DNA of 64,000 nucleotides from Baylisascaris procyonis (lineage: Eukaryota; Nematoda; Chromadorea; Rhabditida; Ascarididae). The stretch spans positions 868,001 to 932,000 of the forward strand of contig JAZARR010000032.1 in NCBI GenBank assembly GCA_037389465.1, given 5' to 3'. Below the pieces are notes generated by a model, which worked only from the letters and a program-made list of their open reading frames with translations, was not told the DNA's origin and made no database searches. The position numbers were made by a program, and so were the translations under genes. How positions within the stretch are numbered: position 1 is the stretch's first letter; every line of letters starts with the position of its first letter. Shown here one piece after another: positions 22,826-36,084 of this stretch.

Positions 22826-25610
22826 GCGATAACTTCGAATGACTCGTGGAGTTGAATTTGGTTTGGGTTGCCATTTAAGTATTGAGAAGTCCATAGCTGC
22901 GGAATTCGTGAATTGGGATTTCTCATCACAAAGAATCTCATTCACGTTCTTGTATATTTTTGGATCTCATCGACTTTCATATTTTAAAAGGATATAACTT
23001 TATAACTTTTATGAGAAAAATCATAAAGCTGATTTACTTAAGGATCATTTATTCTAAAATAAAGCAATTCAATCCAATGGAATTAAATTGTTGTACATTG
23101 AAATAGAGAAAACGAATGGCTCAACTAACGATTAAAGTTTAATTAATGTAATAGAAGATTGTGGTCGATAACAATTGAAAAATATTTAGCCAAGCAACAC
23201 CTTAAAAAATTGCTACCTCAGACAACGTCATAAGCTTGGAAAATTTGAAAAAACCGCATTTTAGCAGCAAATATGCAACATTTTTTCCCACTAATTGATG
23301 AAGGTTTGAGCGCATTCGTAAACGTTTATCCTCACATTTAAATGCGTTTGCGTTTTTTTTGCCAGAGGCAAATAGGTTGAGATCGACATTAAAAGACAAA
23401 ATTTGTAGTTATTCACAACTAAGTGCGCCTTTAGGTGCTCATATTTCAGATAAAATTCACTGTAGGAGTTTTCGACCGCTGAAAAACGCAAAAGATGCTT
23501 ATGAAAAATCGGAAATATTGTTCTTAATCGGAACATGTCTCGCACTTTAGCTGCCACTTTCGAGGTGAAATTTTTCCATTGGTTATGAATAAGATTTTTT
23601 GAAAAATAGTGAATATTCTCTGAAAAAAGTTTTATCGTGAAATAGGCTGAAGTTTTCTTAGAATTGGCACAGCCATACAACTATTTTCGAGGGTAGTCAA
23701 TTCATACGATCAGAGAGGTTGTTGTGAGCCAACTGCTGCAAATTTGGTCAGCTTCAATTTGTTGCTAATTTTACTTTTTTCATCATTTCTCGCTTTTGAA
23801 ATATCATTATCTCAATATTCGTAGAAAACTTTAATCGCTATAATGAATAATCGAAGCTTGATGCGTATAACGTTGAAGTAGATTATAGGGTCGATGATCA
23901 TCTCTATTATAATTCCCGTCGATCAAAAAATTCGAAAGAAAATATAAAAATTTGAGATCGAAAAAATTTGTTTGCATTCTAACAGGTCATTTTTTTTATT
24001 CGACATCCGTCCATTCACGCAAAAACGAAGCATTTATAGAAAGTTAGTATGGGCGATCGACTGAATTAAAATTTAAAGGTAATATTTTCCGTATTTTTTT
24101 AACATTTTGTATTTTATTGTGATTCAACAAGTGATCGGCTATACAAATACTCTATTGTGCTTCTCTTCGATATTTGCTACACGATCTCTGTCGCTAATAT
24201 TATCGCTTAAATTTGAAAATATTACAATGGCTGATATTCAACTAGGTCTGTATAGAATTGGAATGTTTTCATTGAAATGAAAACGGCTAAGATCGCTTAA
24301 ATTTATTTTCACGGGTTATTCAGATGATATACTCTAACGATCTACAGAAAATGACATGAGGTTATTTTTTCTTGTGCTTCAATATCGGGTATGTTAACAA
24401 ATGCACTTAAATATTTTCAATGGGGAAATTTTGGGATAGGATCTAAAGCATAGAACTCACTGAAGGTTGCTTGATAATCGGAAGGTTCCGGAGCGATTGC
24501 GTGAATGATGAACAATTATAATTAGCATAGTAAGTTGAAGAGAAATTTAGCTGTGTTTCAAATATACCGCTGAATATAATCAGTGCAACTAAATCTCATA
24601 TAATATTGACTTTGCGTTAATAATAGCTATAAATTTATGTAATAAATGGATTGATTCAATGATTTCTATTTTCAATTGATTCGTGATCGCATCGAATCCC
24701 CCAATAAGAATCACTAAACCTGATCGGAATTGTTTATTCAATAGGTTTCATGCAAAAATCACATTTCCAGAATAGCGCAAAGCTATGAGAGGTGAATTTG
24801 ATGGTTGTTGCTATCGCTATAGCGCGAGAACATTAGCGAGTCGTAATGCATTTTGCTTCGGCTGAATAAATTCTCATATGGTCGAATTATCATATTTGAA
24901 GCCTAACAAATGCAAAACGCCTACTGCTAAATTTTTCAACATATGCGACTTCTGGAAGCTCATAAATAAAATGTTTAAAAAAAAATTGACAAACAAAACT
25001 GTTGACATGTTCAAGTAATCGAAGGCGTCAAAAATTTATTCATGTGATTGTGGTGAAATTCCCTCGTGACTGAAACATTTCGAATATTTGTAGGTACATT
25101 GACATATTGAACTTTATAAAGGTGCAACAATTTTGCTAGAGTATTTTGAAACTTTTGATGACAGCATAAGAAATCGGTGAACGGATTACCTGGTTAAATC
25201 TAAACTGTCGGTTATATAAAGGAGCTATGTCTATAGGTTTAACATTAAACAAATATTGCTCTACTTGTGCTATCACTTCATCGTACGATCACTTTGACCA
25301 TGTATACCAAGATTTATTGATTATCGCTTTTCAATACAGTATTTACCAAATGAGCATTTATTGACGTCACTTTACATCGTGTTATATTATCTTATGCCTT
25401 TTGTATTCCGTCTTCCACCCATGGATTTGTTTTACTTGCAACATAATTTTACTTTCTGTATTAGTGTTAGCATTTTGTTCTAGTATTTTATATTAGTATT
25501 TCGTCTTCAGAATGTTTTAGTGAGCTTCGAATGTTATTCATAATCCTTCGATAGGTCTAATATCAAACACAGATCAAATAAACATTGCTCTACTTGTTAC
25601 CACTGCGAGG

Positions 25611-25848
25611 TTGAGGCCCTCAGCATCTAAATTTAGATTTATCGATTATCAGTCATCACCGCCCACGTTTTTCATTCGCTTCTGTCGACTATGTTTCAGT
25701 GTATTACTTTTAACCTCGCTATACGGTTTGATTTTCTTTTACTCTTTCGGACTGAATATGGTGATGATGTTAGCGTTGTCGTTTATAAGTTTTATATTTA
25801 CTACAATTTTTCTTAATTTTCATTTTTCCTTTATTCAGGTAAGAGTTC
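25611..25848 (+). other. Possible exon coding two membrane segments (unassigned)
   Basis: The open frame reads SSPPTFFIRFCRLC and then two hydrophobic stretches (LCFSVLLLTSLYGLIFFYSF and MMLALSFISFIFTTIFLNF). It ends at TTATTCAG followed by GTAAGA at 25849, a consensus donor. It looks like an exon of a multi-pass membrane protein, but no partner exons were found. T-rich DNA gives hydrophobic readings by chance, so support is weak. Confidence 0.25.
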
Positions 25849-27463
25849 CTTTTTTCCACTGCTTTCTAGTTTTCTCTACTCTTAGTTAAGATGTTTATAT
25901 CGCTTATATAGGTTTCGTTCTGATGATGGACAGCGCATAGGAGTATAATAATTTTCCTACTTATTTTATATTTATATGGAAAAACATTCGATTCAATTGA
26001 GCTAAATGGTATATGGAATTTGTGATAGAGAGGTTCAATTCATATTTAGCTCATTGAAATATAAGAAATGCTTATGAGCAGTGTAAATTATCCATTTATA
26101 TAATTCGAGAATTTGCCTTTCTGTAAGCAGGCGATTACGGTAAGGATTACGGCATCACCAATATAGTTCAACGCTTCTTTTCGATTAGCTGGTGTGGTAA
26201 AGAAAGATATAAAGATTGTGTATAAATGACTTTCAAATCTTTACTTCGGAGTAATATCGTGCTCAGATCTGGCATGATTTGTGCCAAATTTAACTTGGCA
26301 ATAATGAGAGAAGGCGATCGAGAGAGATGAAATGAGGGAGAAGGGGAATGGGGAGGGATGAAAGAAAGCATTTTGCGAACATCACTCAGAAAATGTTGTT
26401 CGATAAACTCAAGCATCGTTACTTAACGATTGAGAAAATCTCTCTCAATACGGTTATTGCTTAATGGTTACAATTAAGGGAAATAGAGTGCAACGAAGTG
26501 TCAAATGTATATCGCTTACGTTTGTAATAAATCAAAAGCTATTAGATAGCACTCACTGAATTTCAGTGTAAGTCGTCATAGCGTTTTTTTTTTCTACTCT
26601 ACTTTCTTATTGCAGAAAAAAAGTTCATTTAATTGATATTGCCCTAGATGACATGTACCGTGATACTTCTTTACCGTACCTTGATATAGATGAAGTGCAT
26701 AAAAAATCCTCGCCTAAGGCGTGGCTTATGAAAATCTCGAATTATACTTACGAGTAATCGCATGTAAATGATCATTTTCCAACCTGCTTCTCGAATTTCT
26801 CTCTCAATTTTTTTCTCAAATTCTTTTACTCGAATTTTCTCAAATTTCTTTTTTTTTTTCAAACGTCAGATCCGGGTATTAGTTTTTTTTTGTAGTTTTA
26901 TGAGTAATTTAATTAATATGTTATGATTTCTGTATTTTTATGACTTGTTATTATCAACTCATAATCATTTTAATTTACTTTATAAATATTATTTTTAATT
27001 TCCCCAGGGAAGAATTTTCTTATCGAAATGGGTAATTTATTGTTTCACTATGATTGATAAGAGGTTTATTGTTTACTCTAATTGTTAATACATCATTTTT
27101 GCATTTACTATGAGAGAAACAATAAAGTGTAAATAATATAACAATCAACTCAAATAGTCGAATAGATTTTACGAATTGCACTGACTCGAAAATTATTTCT
27201 GTTTGTTATGAAAGAAAAGAGGGTTGCAAATTTTTTTTTTTTTTTTGCTTGCTTGCTTTTTTTTTCATGTGATGCCGGCTGATATTTCTAATTTGAATAG
27301 TGCGTAACTTAATTCAAAATTTATTTGAATTTTGAGTTCATCATTAAAATCAACGGAAGATGATTTCCGAGGGTTTCCTATGAAGCTATTAGCTTTGAAT
27401 TGTGAGATTACGAAGCGCGTTATGTGAGCTATTGTATAAATTTGAAAGATGTGTATAGTAGAT

Positions 27464-28165
27464 ATGGTAATCATAGTTGTTGGAGATTTAAATTTTGGGC
27501 TTTCCAATGCCCTTAGCTTGCTTACGTCTGCAAATCAAATTTCCGTTGCATAACCACATTTTCGTTTTTGTTAGTGAGCCTGCCAGAGGGGACAAAATCA
27601 TTGCGGCGCTTCTTACAGACAACTTAAATCTAATTCATAGTACTTTTATTGTTGAAAACTTCATCACTAGTGATCATGTTATTATCAGCTCTAAAATTGA
27701 CAAATGAGTAGCAATTAGTACGGGCTTTAAGCTGTGGAAAGCTGTGCCCTAGAAATTTCACCGCCCCTCTAGTCTAACGTCTTCGTACGACATAGAAGAC
27801 TCCTCGAAACCTGACATGCTGAAACTTGGTATTACTGAAGTAGAGATCCTCCAGTGACAGTTACAAAATCTACGTTTAGATGTCTAATCACATTAATAAT
27901 CATAGAGTAAAGTAGATGAGCGCTTTATTCTTCACAATGAGAGGCAAAATTTTTGTTTGTGTTTGATGACCGGATGAAACGATTTTCATCAGCTATTAGA
28001 TGTGAATAAATGCACTTTTCATCACTGGGCCCTGTGGCTATCAGCAGTCGCGTTACCTCTTCGACTATTGATAATTGTAAAAAAGCCGAATTTTGCTCGG
28101 TAGTGTTTAGTCGAGGATTTATTATAGATGAAATAGAGGTGTCTTCGAAGAAAAAGCTTCATCCT
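27464..28165 (+). mobile_element. Decayed non-LTR (LINE-type) retrotransposon fragment
   Basis: The reading IIVVGDLNF at about 27470-27496 matches the GDFN motif of the AP-like endonuclease of non-LTR elements. After a frame change, EPARGDKIIAALLTDNLNLI (about 27570-27630) and ENFITSDHVII (about 27651-27683) match the endonuclease C-terminus, usually TRGDNILDLVLTN...TSDHN. Further on, DNCKKAEFCSVVFSRGF (about 28063-28113, another frame) resembles the linker before reverse transcriptase, usually KAE.LN.FF.SVF. No reverse transcriptase core was found. The frame changes and stops show that it is a dead, 5'- and 3'-truncated copy. Order and spacing are as in CR1/Jockey-like elements; the clade is inferred. 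Confidence 0.68.
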
Positions 28166-29343
28166 ACGTTGTGTAGCCATCAATACGTTGACAAATTTTT
28201 TTTTTTCATTTTATAGGAATTCTAATGATTAGTCGATAAAAAAGCTTGGCAATCAAAACTTTTGCAGCCAATTTCAAGAAATCATTAAATAAAACCTGAC
28301 AAATGCTTCTGTTAACCTTATGGATGTTACATAGGCAAGAGTGTGATTTGTTTGAAGTGGTGAATATTAGAAAATATTTTCATTTTATGATCTATTTTCG
28401 ATCCTATTCTTTCGTGAAATTTACTATCTTCTGCGTAATACTCGATCTATAAATGTGATAGTGATATTTCATACTTAATGATCTGAAATGCAATCCTCCT
28501 TTTGCCTTCCTTTTCCTCGCTCTCCTTTTATGAGATAACAGTAGTTAATTTGCTTAAATATTGCTGTTTAATTAGATTCACTTCTCTTTTTTTTTTTTGG
28601 TTTGCGTAGTAGTTTTGCACTTTGCAAATTGTATCGATGCACTCTGTGAGTGAATTAGCTAGAATCACTTTCAACACATTCGATGCGCATCTGATATCCG
28701 TTGTGTTGTGTTGAATGATCACTAATCTATTTCGTCAGTTTTTTATCTATCGTCTTTTTATGTGACTTTTCTCTTCAATTTGTGCGAAAAAAAAACATTT
28801 GTGAGAATTCTAGTTCTTTACTGATCATTTTAGGTTGATCGCATTAGTCAACAATATTTATATATGAGCTTCATAGTGAAATTATGGCTCTAGAGAGAAT
28901 TTCGATCGTATTTGTGCTTCAATTTTTTTTTTAAGAAAAGGTAATATGCGTTGAAAAAAAAATTTTTTTTTTTTGAATGTGTTACCTTCCACTGAGCGAT
29001 TTAGATAAATGCGCTAAAGTTAAAGTATTGAAATTTCTGCTGAGCAGCTATAAACGAGATATGTATTGCTGTCCGAGTCTCACAAAAACTTATTGCTCTC
29101 ACTATATGACGAATTGCCCTCATAACTAGCAAGACTAGCAAGTTAAGCGCACTAATCCATTTCAACGAACAACTTGAGACACTACATCCAATGAATTTGG
29201 ATATATTTTTTTCTGGAAAAGTCTATTAAAAGTAATTGCATAAACGAAAAAAAAAACCACTTTAAGTAGTGCCTTCTGCTAAAAGGCCTGCATGCACTCG
29301 ATCAACGAGGATAATGATTGTGAGATGTGGTCAGTAATTTCAA

Positions 29344-30006
29344 ATGAAAACGGTACTATATAAGGCTGATAAATCCTCAAGCAGGAAATGCCCAAATTCA
29401 AAATTTATTCAAATAGCTCGCAAACCTAAAGGTGATAGATCTGAAATTTTTCACGTCATTACGTCATTAGATGAAGTCTTTTTAAAAAAAAAAAAAACTA
29501 AAATGCTATATAAGAAAGTTTCTTGAACGATAGTGAAAAAGCTGCATTTAACAAACGTACTAAGTGCCTCAGAAATTAACGACTTTTTGCATTCTAAAAA
29601 AACATTTTGTGGGCATATCCCGCAAATAACGACGAAATTTTCTATCTAACCTTCTTATTTCCTACGGAATAATTTTTGCTTCAGTCTCTTGAGAATCGGA
29701 ATGATTGTGTTATCCCATTGTTAGAATATATTTGATGAACTTTTAGCTGTCAACTCTCAAGAATTGGGCACAACTTCTGCGCTTCACTCGCAAGTATGCA
29801 ATCATTTCATAACATAATCGAGATAATTAGGGTACCTATCATCAAAAAACTGATACAACCACTGAAACAATACATAGGACGCTCGTCGTGATCTTAGTAT
29901 GTTTGAGGTCACGAAGTTTGTACGCTTAGCGATGCGTGCAGCGTCTTGCTATGGATGTACGTTGAAGCCGACTAATAATGAAATGAACCTTCTTTCAGTC
30001 TTTTGA
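29344..30006 (+). other. Coding-like island with possible 84-nt intron, unassigned
   Basis: The best part is an open exon at 29725-29793 (acceptor TTGTTAG, reading FDELLAVNSQELGTTSALHS, donor CAA|GTATGC). It joins in phase 0 to 29878-30006 (acceptor TACATAG, reading DARRDLSMFEVTKFVRLAMR, then a Cys-containing stretch, TGA stop). An upstream open stretch at 29344-29475 reads MKTVLYKADKSSSRK and on to ITSLDE. Residue composition is protein-like, but I recognise no family. It could be a small gene, a decayed transposon, or chance. Confidence 0.3.
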
Positions 30007-32039
30007 ATGGGTTGTCAGGTAGTATAAAAAAAAAAAAAAAAACTCGAAATTTCGTAAGATCCCATGATGGAAGTCAGTGAATTAAATTTTGAGCTTAAAA
30101 TTCAAATATTCAAATAACAATCGTCTTGTGAGACTCAAATTTATTGAAAAATAATAGACATTAAAAAGATCAAGAATATTTCGAACTTTTCGATGAAACT
30201 ATAACAAAGGCGATACAACAAAGCGAAAACACACTTCCAAATTTGGCGTAAATTTAAACCCGATATCTCAGTGCGTTTGAATTCGACGCTTGAATATCGT
30301 AATCGCTTGTTATTTCAGATGGGAAATTTCAGAGGCACAAATCGCATAAATATTTTTTTCGTTAGAATTAGATGTTGCCAGGCTAAGTTGACATGTTGCG
30401 ATGAATTTTAAACTGAATGAAGCGTGTCACTCAAATAGATGTTCTGACAATAAAAACCTCAGGCGAAACACAGAATGCACTATTGTCGATGTGAAGTTGT
30501 GATAAGCCCTTATAGGAAATAATAATTTTTCTTTAAATTATCTAGTCTAGACGTAATAATATCACAGCAAATATTTTAGAATTTATAAAATATATTCATA
30601 AAAAAGATGCAGATATTTTAGAAATATGTATATTTATATCGCACTGAATGAATGAATCAGCTAGAATATGATAAAATAGTAATAATGCTATTTAAAATTT
30701 CTTGGTATCTGATGATAGAATATTTAAGGGTAAAAAAAAAACGAAGAGTTGAGATTATTGAAAATCCTACTGATCGATAGAATTTTTTCTCGTTTAGTTG
30801 AAGCTTCAGTTGAATTTGCTCAAGTTCAAATGGGCTCATTTATTATTGATATCGAGAAATTACACTTAACAGTGTTGGGAATATGCACCAATTTTTTTTT
30901 TTTTTGCACGCTAAGCCATTAAACTTGATGCTTGCAGATCCTTAATGGCACTAATAAAATAAGAAAAAAAAATAAATTGCTAAATTGAAATGACACAAAG
31001 AGTAGTCTATAAAAATTTGCTCGTTTTCTGAATGTTTTATATTCTTTAATGAATTAGAAACGGAAAATATTTGTATGCTTTTTTTTTCTCAATATTTTCA
31101 TCAGTTAAGATCACTGTCCTATTAATAGATCATATTCGATATATTCACATATGCTAAAATGAAACTTGATCGACGGCAAGCTTAGCGGCTTATTTTTAAC
31201 GACTCCAGCAAAATACAACTTTATTGGTTGTGGGATAGTCTTGCATCGACATTTATTTCGATTTCTGAAGTTTCTACTCGATAAAAAAAAGAATTGAATG
31301 TGAGCAATTATTAGCTATAGATAAAAGTTGGTAGCTATGTGCACAGGAGCTCTATCCTATAACATTCAACAGAAATGAAAATCGTTCAGATGGTGCTTTC
31401 GTTTTTTTTTTTTATAATTCAAAATTTCCCACTTCATTTATCACTTTCAAAAGGAATTAAGCCAAAATGAAATGATGAGCGTTACTAGAGATTGCTTTGA
31501 TGCGAAGGCAACCAACCATATGGCAATGGTATTATTTTAATTGTTAATTAACGGAAACTGAGACACACTCAATAGCGACAAAAAATACGTTGATCAGGGG
31601 TAATACGAAAAAATAGTTTCACATATGGCGAAAATTTAATCGCTGGGAAAATATTGCTTGAAAATATTGGGCATGCAGATGATCGGAAAGAACTTCTTCG
31701 AATTTGTAGACGTTAGAACGGGTGGCAAATTCAAATTACGGCACCAGATTTGTTCTCTTTACTGAGATTTCATATATATTAAGGGATATTCAAATATGCG
31801 ACGATTTGAGATTTACCGTTAATGGACTGTTTATAGTTTCGCTTAAACGCAAAATTTAATTCAATTGAAGTTCCTAAATCGATATGCAAAAAGAAACAAG
31901 GTTGATATGCAGAGAGAAACTCCGCATATCGATTCTCCATCTTTTCTCTCCCACTTATGAAAACACAAGAATTTTAAAACTCATTGGTTTATAATATCAT
32001 AAACCAGAGAACTTCGTCTGCCCATCACTCTTTACCTTA

Positions 32040-32219
32040 TCAGTTGTTGAAAATGAGAACAATGCAACTGTTACGACTGCATAACAGCTCCAGTTGAGTC
32101 ATCTTGATCTTATCAGCTCTTAACAGCTTATCATTTTTAGCATTCAGAAGTTGTGCCACTGCATTATGAACGCCACAATTTAAAACTTCCGGACTCAATA
32201 AATTGCTAAAAGTTGTGGC
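32040..32219 (-). other. Coding-like island, minus strand, unassigned
   Basis: From the acceptor CCCTAG, 60 codons are open in phase 0. They read ATTFSNLLSPEVLNCGVHNA, then AVAQLLNAKNDKLLRADKIK, ending in TGA at 32042-32040. An earlier donor TGCA|GTCGTA is possible. The composition is balanced and helical, unlike the surrounding AT-rich DNA. It could be the exon downstream of the 35942-36084 island, since phase 0 fits if that exon ends at the donor GAG|GTACTC. No family is recognised. Confidence 0.3.
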
Positions 32220-33916
32220 CTAGGGATATAGCGTTTGTACGTCATGTGACTACTGATCACAACGTTCCGAAGTACAATTGAATTGACGTTTCATTGTTGA
32301 GACCAAAGTTTATCTAAAGACCGCATTGTATTTGATCAGTGAATAAATTTCGATAGTCGCTAGTGGCTCGTTAGTTTGCATCGTTTCGCATCCATGAATG
32401 CAAAAATGCGCTTTGCCTGCCTGCTTTACTTCCTGACGTTGAAATTCAATTCAATGCTAAAAAAAGCTTCTTGATGAACTTTCTTGCTGATTTTTCGATG
32501 AGGCAATACAATGATATTTGAAGTTCAACGCTGAACGAATTATAAGCAAAGTTGGATTTGTGGAAAAAAAAACGCTGCAAATATTAGCAAAAAAAAAAAA
32601 AAATCTCCTCTTACTTTATTTATGAAAACATAATTATCCTCTGCCACAAGCATAAATAGGCGTGAAATAAAGTTGTTTGAATGAAAAGAGCTAAAAACAG
32701 CATTTTTATTTAAGCATATCTATTTGGTTCTATTCTCAAACCAGAAATCCACCATTCAACAGTGCATTCTATAAGTATCGGTGCTGTTAATGTCATTGGA
32801 GTAGTTGGTGAGCAACAAAGTGACTTCCGGGTATCGGTGTTGCAAGCACATTTGGACTGGTCTATAAAATTCTGCCCAGGAATCTATGAGTTGAAGTGCC
32901 GAATCCTAATATTTCTTCATTTTATGTCTTTTTGTTATATTGATATAACGAATCCATGGCGATCATTTTACAGCAGAGTTCAAATTCATCAAATAAACTA
33001 AAGGATGTAGGTATCCTCGTCTATTTTCTTCTACTACGTCGTCGGAAATGCTTAAGTCCGAGCATCGCATCATCATAGGGTATGTGATTCGCATAGACAG
33101 GTCACCGAAAGGAAAAGACGAGTTTCGCCCCTCTCCCCCCATGGATTCTTTCAAGGGTAGACGAATCGAATCGATTCACCTTGTGCAATGAAGTATAATG
33201 CGACGTCAACGTATATATAGCTAAAAAAGGTTAGACGAAACTATCAAGAATGCTGATTGGACTATATATGACGATAACATCTTCGCAAAGACAACAATCT
33301 CAATATTCATCCCTCTCATATTTAATATTTCGCTAGTTAAGTATATATTTATGCAGCATTCTAAGGGATTGCAGTAGAAAATAACTACCATTTCAAATTC
33401 TTGGTGGTCGAAATATTACTTCAACTATTCATTATGGGCTACAAGAATAGAGTAACCGAGGAACTGAACTTGCACATTAGTGAATTTAAAAATCTCATAG
33501 CGAATATGTTCATATGATTTTTGGTGCTTGTCAAAATTTTAAAGGGCGTGGCTTTAGCCGATATTAAACCAAAACCATCGACATTCACTGATGTTAGCAC
33601 ATTTTATTCCTCTTCTGTTTTATGTTAAATTTCACAGAATTTTCGCCCCTTTCAATGAATTTTATTAAGTTCCTTTCTGCAATGCTTTCAACTAATCATT
33701 TTATGCAAATTTTCCAATTCTTAAATTTGAAATGCTTAGATTTTATATCAAAGAGGCTGACACAGACGTCATAACTTTCATTAATGAGGAGAAGCTCACT
33801 TATTGATTACTGTTGTCATTAGCAAAGCGCTTACTTAGATTTAGCGGCAAAATTACATGGTAAGTTTCGTACGTATGTGTTCAAAAAATTCGAAAATTGA
33901 AAAACAATTTATGCAG

Positions 33917-33949
33917 ATGTGTGAGGCTTTTGCATATGAGAAATTTCCG
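33917..33949 (+). other. Possible 33-nt microexon
   Basis: TTTATGCAG precedes 33917 and GTAAGTTG follows 33949, both near-consensus. The 33 bases between read MCEAFAYEKFP, open in phase 0 at both ends. No neighbouring exon is recognised, so this is only a well-framed splice pair. Confidence 0.2.
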
Positions 33950-35941
33950 GTAAGTTGATATAAATGTACGCTTTAGTGCATGAAATATATTGGTATATTA
34001 AGATAGATTTCAGAATAATTCGGCAAATTTAGTTACTTTGTTCAAACGATGAAGTTATTCTTTATTGCGCTTGCAGCATTTCATTTTCCGATCTGCAGAA
34101 TGATCGCATTACTCGCCAATAATAGAAATTCAACCTATTAATGCTAAAAATTCCACTTCGTTGAATAAGACATTGAATAAGGACACGATAAGATCCGATG
34201 TTATTTAGCTAGTCAGATGAATCAAACATAAAATTTCGTCAAATTTTGAAACTCTTCCGTCTACTTCGTTTCGCTTTATTCGTTTGGCCGATAAATTGAA
34301 GCAATTTCTCCATAGTGCGTATATTAAGTGATGATCTGCACAAGATTGTCCCATACACATACCATCAATTATAGGCTTAGCTTCCACCCCCACTATCTCT
34401 TCGCCAACCGTATCAAGGCATTTAAGTGTTATAATGAAGTAATGAATACGGTAGACGAGTTTTGTGTATTTTCTCGAAACGATTCTGCCAGTGTTTTTTT
34501 TTTTTTTTTTTTTACTGCAGGCGTATTCATCGCATTAAATTTTTGCCAACATTTGCGCTTCTATTCGCTCCTGCAGGTGCGAAAATATTCGCAGTAATTT
34601 AAACATTTTGCAAACTTATTTCTTCTGTGTAGTTGGATCAACAGCTTTAACGCCATATCGAATTTATATACCTAAAGCCTCTTCTATCCTAGTGGTCAAA
34701 AAAATGGCAGATTAGCACAGACATTTCTAGTCAACATATTAACATAATATGTTATATAGCACAGTGTAAATAAAGTTGAGAAAGTTGTATTGAAAGCACA
34801 GCGTCGTAAACCTCAAGAATTCCTTATACAGTTGCGCCTTGTTGAACGCAATGCAAACTTGAATCCAAGTTGATATTCGCATGCGAATAATTTCGCATTT
34901 GCAATGTTTAATTTCGCTTGCAATTAGATTGATGCAAATCTCAAAATTTATAAAATATGCATATTCCAATAAAAAATTAATGCCAGCTGGCTTATAAAAA
35001 CATATGAGAGGAGCACAACATGTTTTGATGGAATATATGATGAAATATATTTTTATACGCATGAATTTATTATGTTCTGCGTGTAATTGATTATTTTCAT
35101 ATAGGGATGTAGGAATTCAACAATGGTCGGGCATGCGCATTTCATGAACGATATGAAACAAAGCAATTAAAAAGACCCGGAAATCTGTGACATTTGAAAT
35201 AAGTCAATAAAAGGTGGAATACAGTAAGAGAAAAAAGTTAATGAAAGTTAAGAAAAAAGTTACTTTTATATACATGCTCAGAGAGAGCATGCTAATAAAA
35301 GTAGATTACCCAAACAGCAGTAAGTTAATAAAGGTAGATTGCTCTAAGCAGCTATATTAGTGACAGATGCTCGCAAGTGAGACAGCCAATTGTTCGATGT
35401 TATTTCGTTCGTTCTCGCTTTATCGCTTTCTAATTTGCTGTCATATTTAATGTTGCGTTCGCCGCAAAAGTTGAAGTAAAGTTAAGGCGATAGAATAAAC
35501 CGCCCTAAGATACTCCTGAAATGTTTTTCTCTTATGTGCTATAACACCATGTAACCCTTCAAATGTCGAGAAAATATTTGCTGAAGTTGTGTCTGCTATT
35601 TTTCTTACAAGTTTTCGACACGATCAGTAACGTGCACGAAAATGTGGTCGATTATTTAAAATTCGTCAAATAAAAAGAAATTTCACTTTAAAATCACGGC
35701 GATGAATAGCTTCATTTAGAATACCTCTTGATGCAACTATGAAAATATTGGCACGCAAATTTCACATTTCAATTCGAAGTTTCTTCAGCGATAATGGCGG
35801 CATTTTTTTTCTTTGATTAGTTTCTTAAACCTTTCTGTAGAAATCTAGAAACGCAATCGAATGTTTTTGCCTTTACGTATCAATATTAATTTGTTTGCAT
35901 GAATGGTTTATTTCCGATCATATGTAATTTCTTCGAAATGA

Positions 35942-36084
35942 CTAGCCGGTGACGAGAACATAGCCATTGGCTTTGAGTACCTCAATTAGCATCACGATAT
36001 ATGCTAGTAGCTTCTTCGAGCTATTACTTGCTATCACTTTTCGTCCCATCCTTTTCGCTTCATCGACCTCAACTTGGTTTTTGT
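35942..36084 (-). other. Coding-like island, minus strand, unassigned
   Basis: From acceptor TGATTAG, 47 codons are open. They read KNQVEVDEAKRMGRKVIASN, then SSKKLLAYIVMLIEVLKANG, and end in TAG. A donor GAG|GTACTC lies within it at 35981. The Lys/Glu-rich, balanced composition suggests real coding. The opposite-strand reading is Ser/Phe-rich, as antisense shadows usually are. No family is recognised. Confidence 0.33.

Larger units (their letters stand above)
20424..27460. other. Gene-poor interval, left part
   Basis: No gene is recognised in these 7 kb. The interval holds a perfect hairpin (22790-22825) and a hydrophobic open stretch followed by a good donor (25611-25848). Other open readings (22655-22945, 23202-23680, 26168-26862) are low-complexity, overlap on both strands or lack splice context. 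Confidence 0.5.

Noticed and set aside
23202..23680. Overlapping minus-strand frames of 65 and 129 codons
   Set aside because: The length is notable, but the composition is Lys/Phe/Asn-rich as in random AT-rich DNA, and no motif or splice context was seen.
26746..26862. Minus-strand Lys/Glu-rich frame ending at a GTAAGTATAA donor
   Set aside because: The reading is mostly a purine tract, and the only clear acceptor gives a tiny exon without support.
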